NCBI GenBank assembly: GCA_019614645.1
Contig: JABWDB010000008.1
Coordinates: 8,060,001-8,124,000, forward strand
Origin: Stratiolaelaps scimitus
Taxonomy: Eukaryota > Arthropoda > Arachnida > Mesostigmata > Laelapidae
Direction of reading: 5' to 3'
Length of the DNA: 64,000 nt
This document shows positions 61,200 to 64,000 of the stretch, one piece after another (the first letter of the stretch is position 1; the number at the start of each line of letters is the position of its first letter). Under the pieces are notes generated by a model. It searched no databases and was not told the DNA's origin. It saw only the letters and a list, made by a program, of their open reading frames with translations. Position numbers and translations under genes: made by a program.

Positions 61200-62455
61200 G
61201 CCGGTTCTCTATTGTTAGCCGACGGTGAGCAGATACGTTCGTATGGTAGCGAGCCCGATTCGAGCGGTACCACGCCGGAGTACAAGTGAGTCGTCCTATC
61301 CGTTGATAGTCACGCTATGGTTTGGCTTTCGTCACCGAACCAGCTCGTCCCCGCCGACCGCCGCCCTGGCCCCGGTCGAGGTCAAATTGTCCAGATACTC
61401 TGATGGCCATACCATCGCCGATCGTCATAGTAAACATCCAAATAAACGTTCCCCTTGAATATAAAGGCGGGGGACCGCCATTCCGACTTGCTCGTTAGGT
61501 AGCTAGATGCTCACAACAGAAGCGTAGTAGACAACTTGCGCGGAGCGGTCTAACAGATGGTTGTGTCTACTGGCACTATACCATTCTTGTATGGCACATA
61601 CGCATGTGTATGTATATGTGCGATGCTATTTCAGTCGATCAAATCGATGATCACTTGTTATTGTTGTTGTTTCTTTACAAACAGTGTGGCCAGCTCAGGG
61701 ATCACGGTCGGACAACACACAATGAATAGAGCTCTGGAATATTCCACCTTTTTTTTTTTGCTCGATATCGATGCCTTGACGAAATACCGACATACCCAAG
61801 TACACACATCTATACGCAGTTACAGAGAACCGGAAACCGTACAGAATCGTTTCAATACGAGTAATATCACTCTCAATTCGGAACGCATTACCATTTCGGT
61901 GGTTGGTTAGTTGGTTCTTAGTGCACAAAGTCGGGTGACGCCTCTCTGGAGGTGATTTACATACATAGTAGATCAAATGAGAATGTACTAACAGCAGGTG
62001 ACGAAAACCACCCGAGCATAATAGAAATGCCGCATAGCCTCTCCCTGCAAACGTTGCTACTGCCGCCCACGCCTCATCCAGTTAATATTGGATCAGACGT
62101 GTCACAATGACTCGCAGTGTTTACGCCATATATTGAAGCATATGCGCAGTCGACCCGATCTCCCCGTCGCCCCGCCCATATACAACGTAAAGTTGCTGCC
62201 GTACGCGAGCCAGCCATGAATGAATTAGCACGTCGTCATTATCTCTAATGTCTCCTAGCAACTGTTGTAGTAAACACGACAAACGCTCGGATAGCGGCAG
62301 CTGGTGGTAACGTATAATCGCTGCGAATACTGAGAGCAACGATGCAAATGCGCGGCAGCAGCAACAATACATCTATGTCCGTAGCTCAGCGGCAGGCGCG
62401 GCTAGGAAGAAAGAACAGATACTGCTGTTTGTATGACAACGAGATGCCGACTTAG
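61200..62455. other. Intergenic stretch with plus-strand TATA box
   Basis: ATATAAAGG at 61,460-61,468 followed by GC-rich DNA looks like a plus-strand core promoter, divergent from the channel gene. The frame after it (61,557-61,910) has a hydrophobic, cysteine-rich start but no recognised motif. A minus-strand frame at 62,121-62,372 is not recognised. Confidence 0.3.
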
Positions 62456-62458
62456 GCC

Positions 62459-62790
62459 CTACTTCGTGTACTTGTAAACCGACAGTGCGAGCAACAAGAA
62501 CGAAACAATAACTGTCAGGGACAGCAACAAAACAATAGGTATTGCATAGCTGGCTGTTTGAGCCGCAGTACACAGGGAACCTATTGACAAGTTGAATCGC
62601 GTCGCCGGCAATGTCGTATTGCGGACAGCGAATTGAAATGGGACGAAGTCACTCGTGGGTGACTGTGAAACTCGTGCACTTACTACTAACTGCTGATGAC
62701 ATATATCTAGAATACTCGATAATGAAGCTGTGGGTGCATAAGGGACAAGCTGAGCATCTAGACGCCGTTTTCTGCCCGTGTAATGAATGC
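62459..62790 (-). CDS. Possible last exon of a single-pass membrane protein
   Basis: On the minus strand an acceptor-like CCGTGTCTGCAG ends near 62,790. The open frame after it runs to a TAG at 62,459-62,461. It encodes about 108 residues: a polar part with RKRRLDAQLVPYAP, two N-glycosylation sequons (NTT, NLS) and two cysteines. A long hydrophobic segment (AIPIVLLLSLTVIVSFLLLA) and a short basic tail YKYTK follow. This is the layout of the juxtamembrane, transmembrane and cytoplasmic end of a type I membrane protein. No upstream exon is identified in the window and the family is not recognised. It lies 1.3 kb upstream of the channel gene on the same strand. Confidence 0.35.
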
Positions 62791-62799
62791 CTGCAGACA

Positions 62800-64000
62800 C
62801 GGTGACAGTGTCACAATGGCGGTGGTAGGCACGCGTCCAGCATCTGAATTCATATCATTACCAAGCTATATATAGAGAGAGGGCAGATAGCGTTCATGGT
62901 GGTATCTGCTAAACGCATGGTTGCTACATTGTCACTAGCGTGGGCGTACAATGTAATTTCCAGCTACGGTTGGGATGGGAGAACGCAATTGATAGCGATT
63001 CGTCCTATTCTGAGTTGACGAAATCTCTCATTACGCCGTTCAGTCGATGAGACTTCGCAGCGTCAGTCTCACTTCATGAACTGACTCTCCTTCAATCCAA
63101 GTTCGATCTGACAGTGTCTTTTCTAAGGCAAGCTCTTGCCAAAAAAAGAGATCACTGCAGCAATTTTCACTGTTTCGCTACAGGAACGCATCGTAGTTAG
63201 TTGTACATATAGCTGGTCAATAAGAGTCGCGTATGTCGTTACAAATGACGCCAATCGCTAAATTATCCGCGGAAACAGAGTTTGACGTTTGTTATCAATC
63301 TCCCATTTGCCCCTCTTCCATGATTATATACAAGAAGTGACAAAGCTGTTCTTTTCAAATAGTAAATCATCCATTTATAGAACGAATGAGCTTTTAGTTT
63401 AGAAATGGCTGCGTCTATAGCTACAGCCGCACCTCTTTCAACTATGAAGCCCTCTATGAAGTCATATGAACTTGAAGTCCAACTGGCTGTCCACTTAGGT
63501 AATAGGAAGCAGTATAGGTATAAGAAGATAATAATAATAATATAATATAATAAGAACTAAATCGACAGATTTGCAAGCACTAGACAGCACCAATTCCCGC
63601 TAACGATCCTGAACAACTGCACGCATAGTTTCCGTTTGCGTTCGCTCAGTTTCGACAAATATTCGCGCAGATAGACAAATAGCGTACGTAGAACCGGCAA
63701 AAACGACGTACATTAATCCCAGTTTCTACAGCCAGCTACACGTATATCGACGTTGCTGTGAATTCGACATGGCCGCTTGCAGATACCTGCTTGAGTTGCT
63801 ACCCGCAACGAACTTCCGTTGAGGGCAAGATGAGCAAAATTGATTTTGTTTTAATTGAAAACGAATGTCCGGAACGACAATCGAGTTGTCTGTTGTTTGT
63901 CAACGGCAGCGAATGTGTCCTGTTTTAATTTGCTGATTCTAACGGTCATCTCGATACTGAGTCTGGCTGACATCTACCACTGTGTTCTATCGTCGTCATC
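62800..64000. other. Non-coding stretch, nothing recognised
   Basis: A TATATATAGAGAGAGGG motif occurs near 62,868 and (AATA)n-like DNA near 63,527-63,552. No gene or repeat recognised up to the window's end. Confidence 0.45.

Noticed and set aside
62372..62450. tRNA-like A box (GTAGCTCAGCGG)
   Set aside because: No B box or acceptor-stem pairing follows at the right distance.

Overview
This is eukaryotic DNA, gene-poor and repeat-rich. There are no bacterial-style operons, no rRNA genes and no CRISPR arrays. Long (TA)n microsatellites, tRNA-derived SINEs, R1-like and CR1-like non-LTR retrotransposons, mariner relics and a single-exon DEG/ENaC channel point to an arthropod. A chelicerate with a large genome is my best guess, but nothing here proves it.

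Layout. 0-12 kb: non-coding DNA with two 5'-truncated R1-like LINE fragments (1.56-2.19 and 8.84-9.14 kb), two short near-perfect hairpins (6.2 and 9.15 kb) and a SINE (10.2 kb). 12.8-16.4 kb is the most unusual part. A long inverted repeat (arms 12,849-13,425 and 14,572-15,082) encloses an R1-like reverse transcriptase fragment. About 100 bp beyond its right arm, an open reading frame encodes a 2H phosphoesterase domain (two HxT motifs). It overlaps, in the next frame, a second open reading frame that looks like the RNA-binding ORF1 protein of LINEs (FP25K-like). 16.6-25 kb: non-coding, with another R1-like 3' end and another SINE.

25.1-27.95 kb: a CR1/Jockey-superfamily LINE with an uninterrupted 899-codon endonuclease-reverse transcriptase frame and visible catalytic residues. 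28-42 kb: a GC-richer stretch, a tRNA-like repeat carrying a nested SINE piece flanked by a 12-bp duplication (30.4 kb), a fold-back element (33.3-33.5 kb), two further SINEs, a fourth R1-like 3' end and a decayed CR1-like LINE (40.1-40.7 kb). 42-55 kb: two copies of an unnamed repeat ending in (TA)n, two unrecognised candidate exons, and mariner transposase relics at 49.3 and 54.1-54.5 kb.

59.7-61.2 kb: the clearest cellular gene, a DEG/ENaC sodium channel subunit on the minus strand, 486 residues in one exon. At 62.5-62.8 kb a possible last exon of a single-pass membrane protein lies on the same strand.

The genes do not form a pathway. The coherent story is transposable-element biology. 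The best candidate for something new is the 2H phosphoesterase frame joined to a LINE ORF1-like RNA-binding frame with no ORF2 behind it, which could be an unusual retrotransposon first ORF or a gene derived from one.
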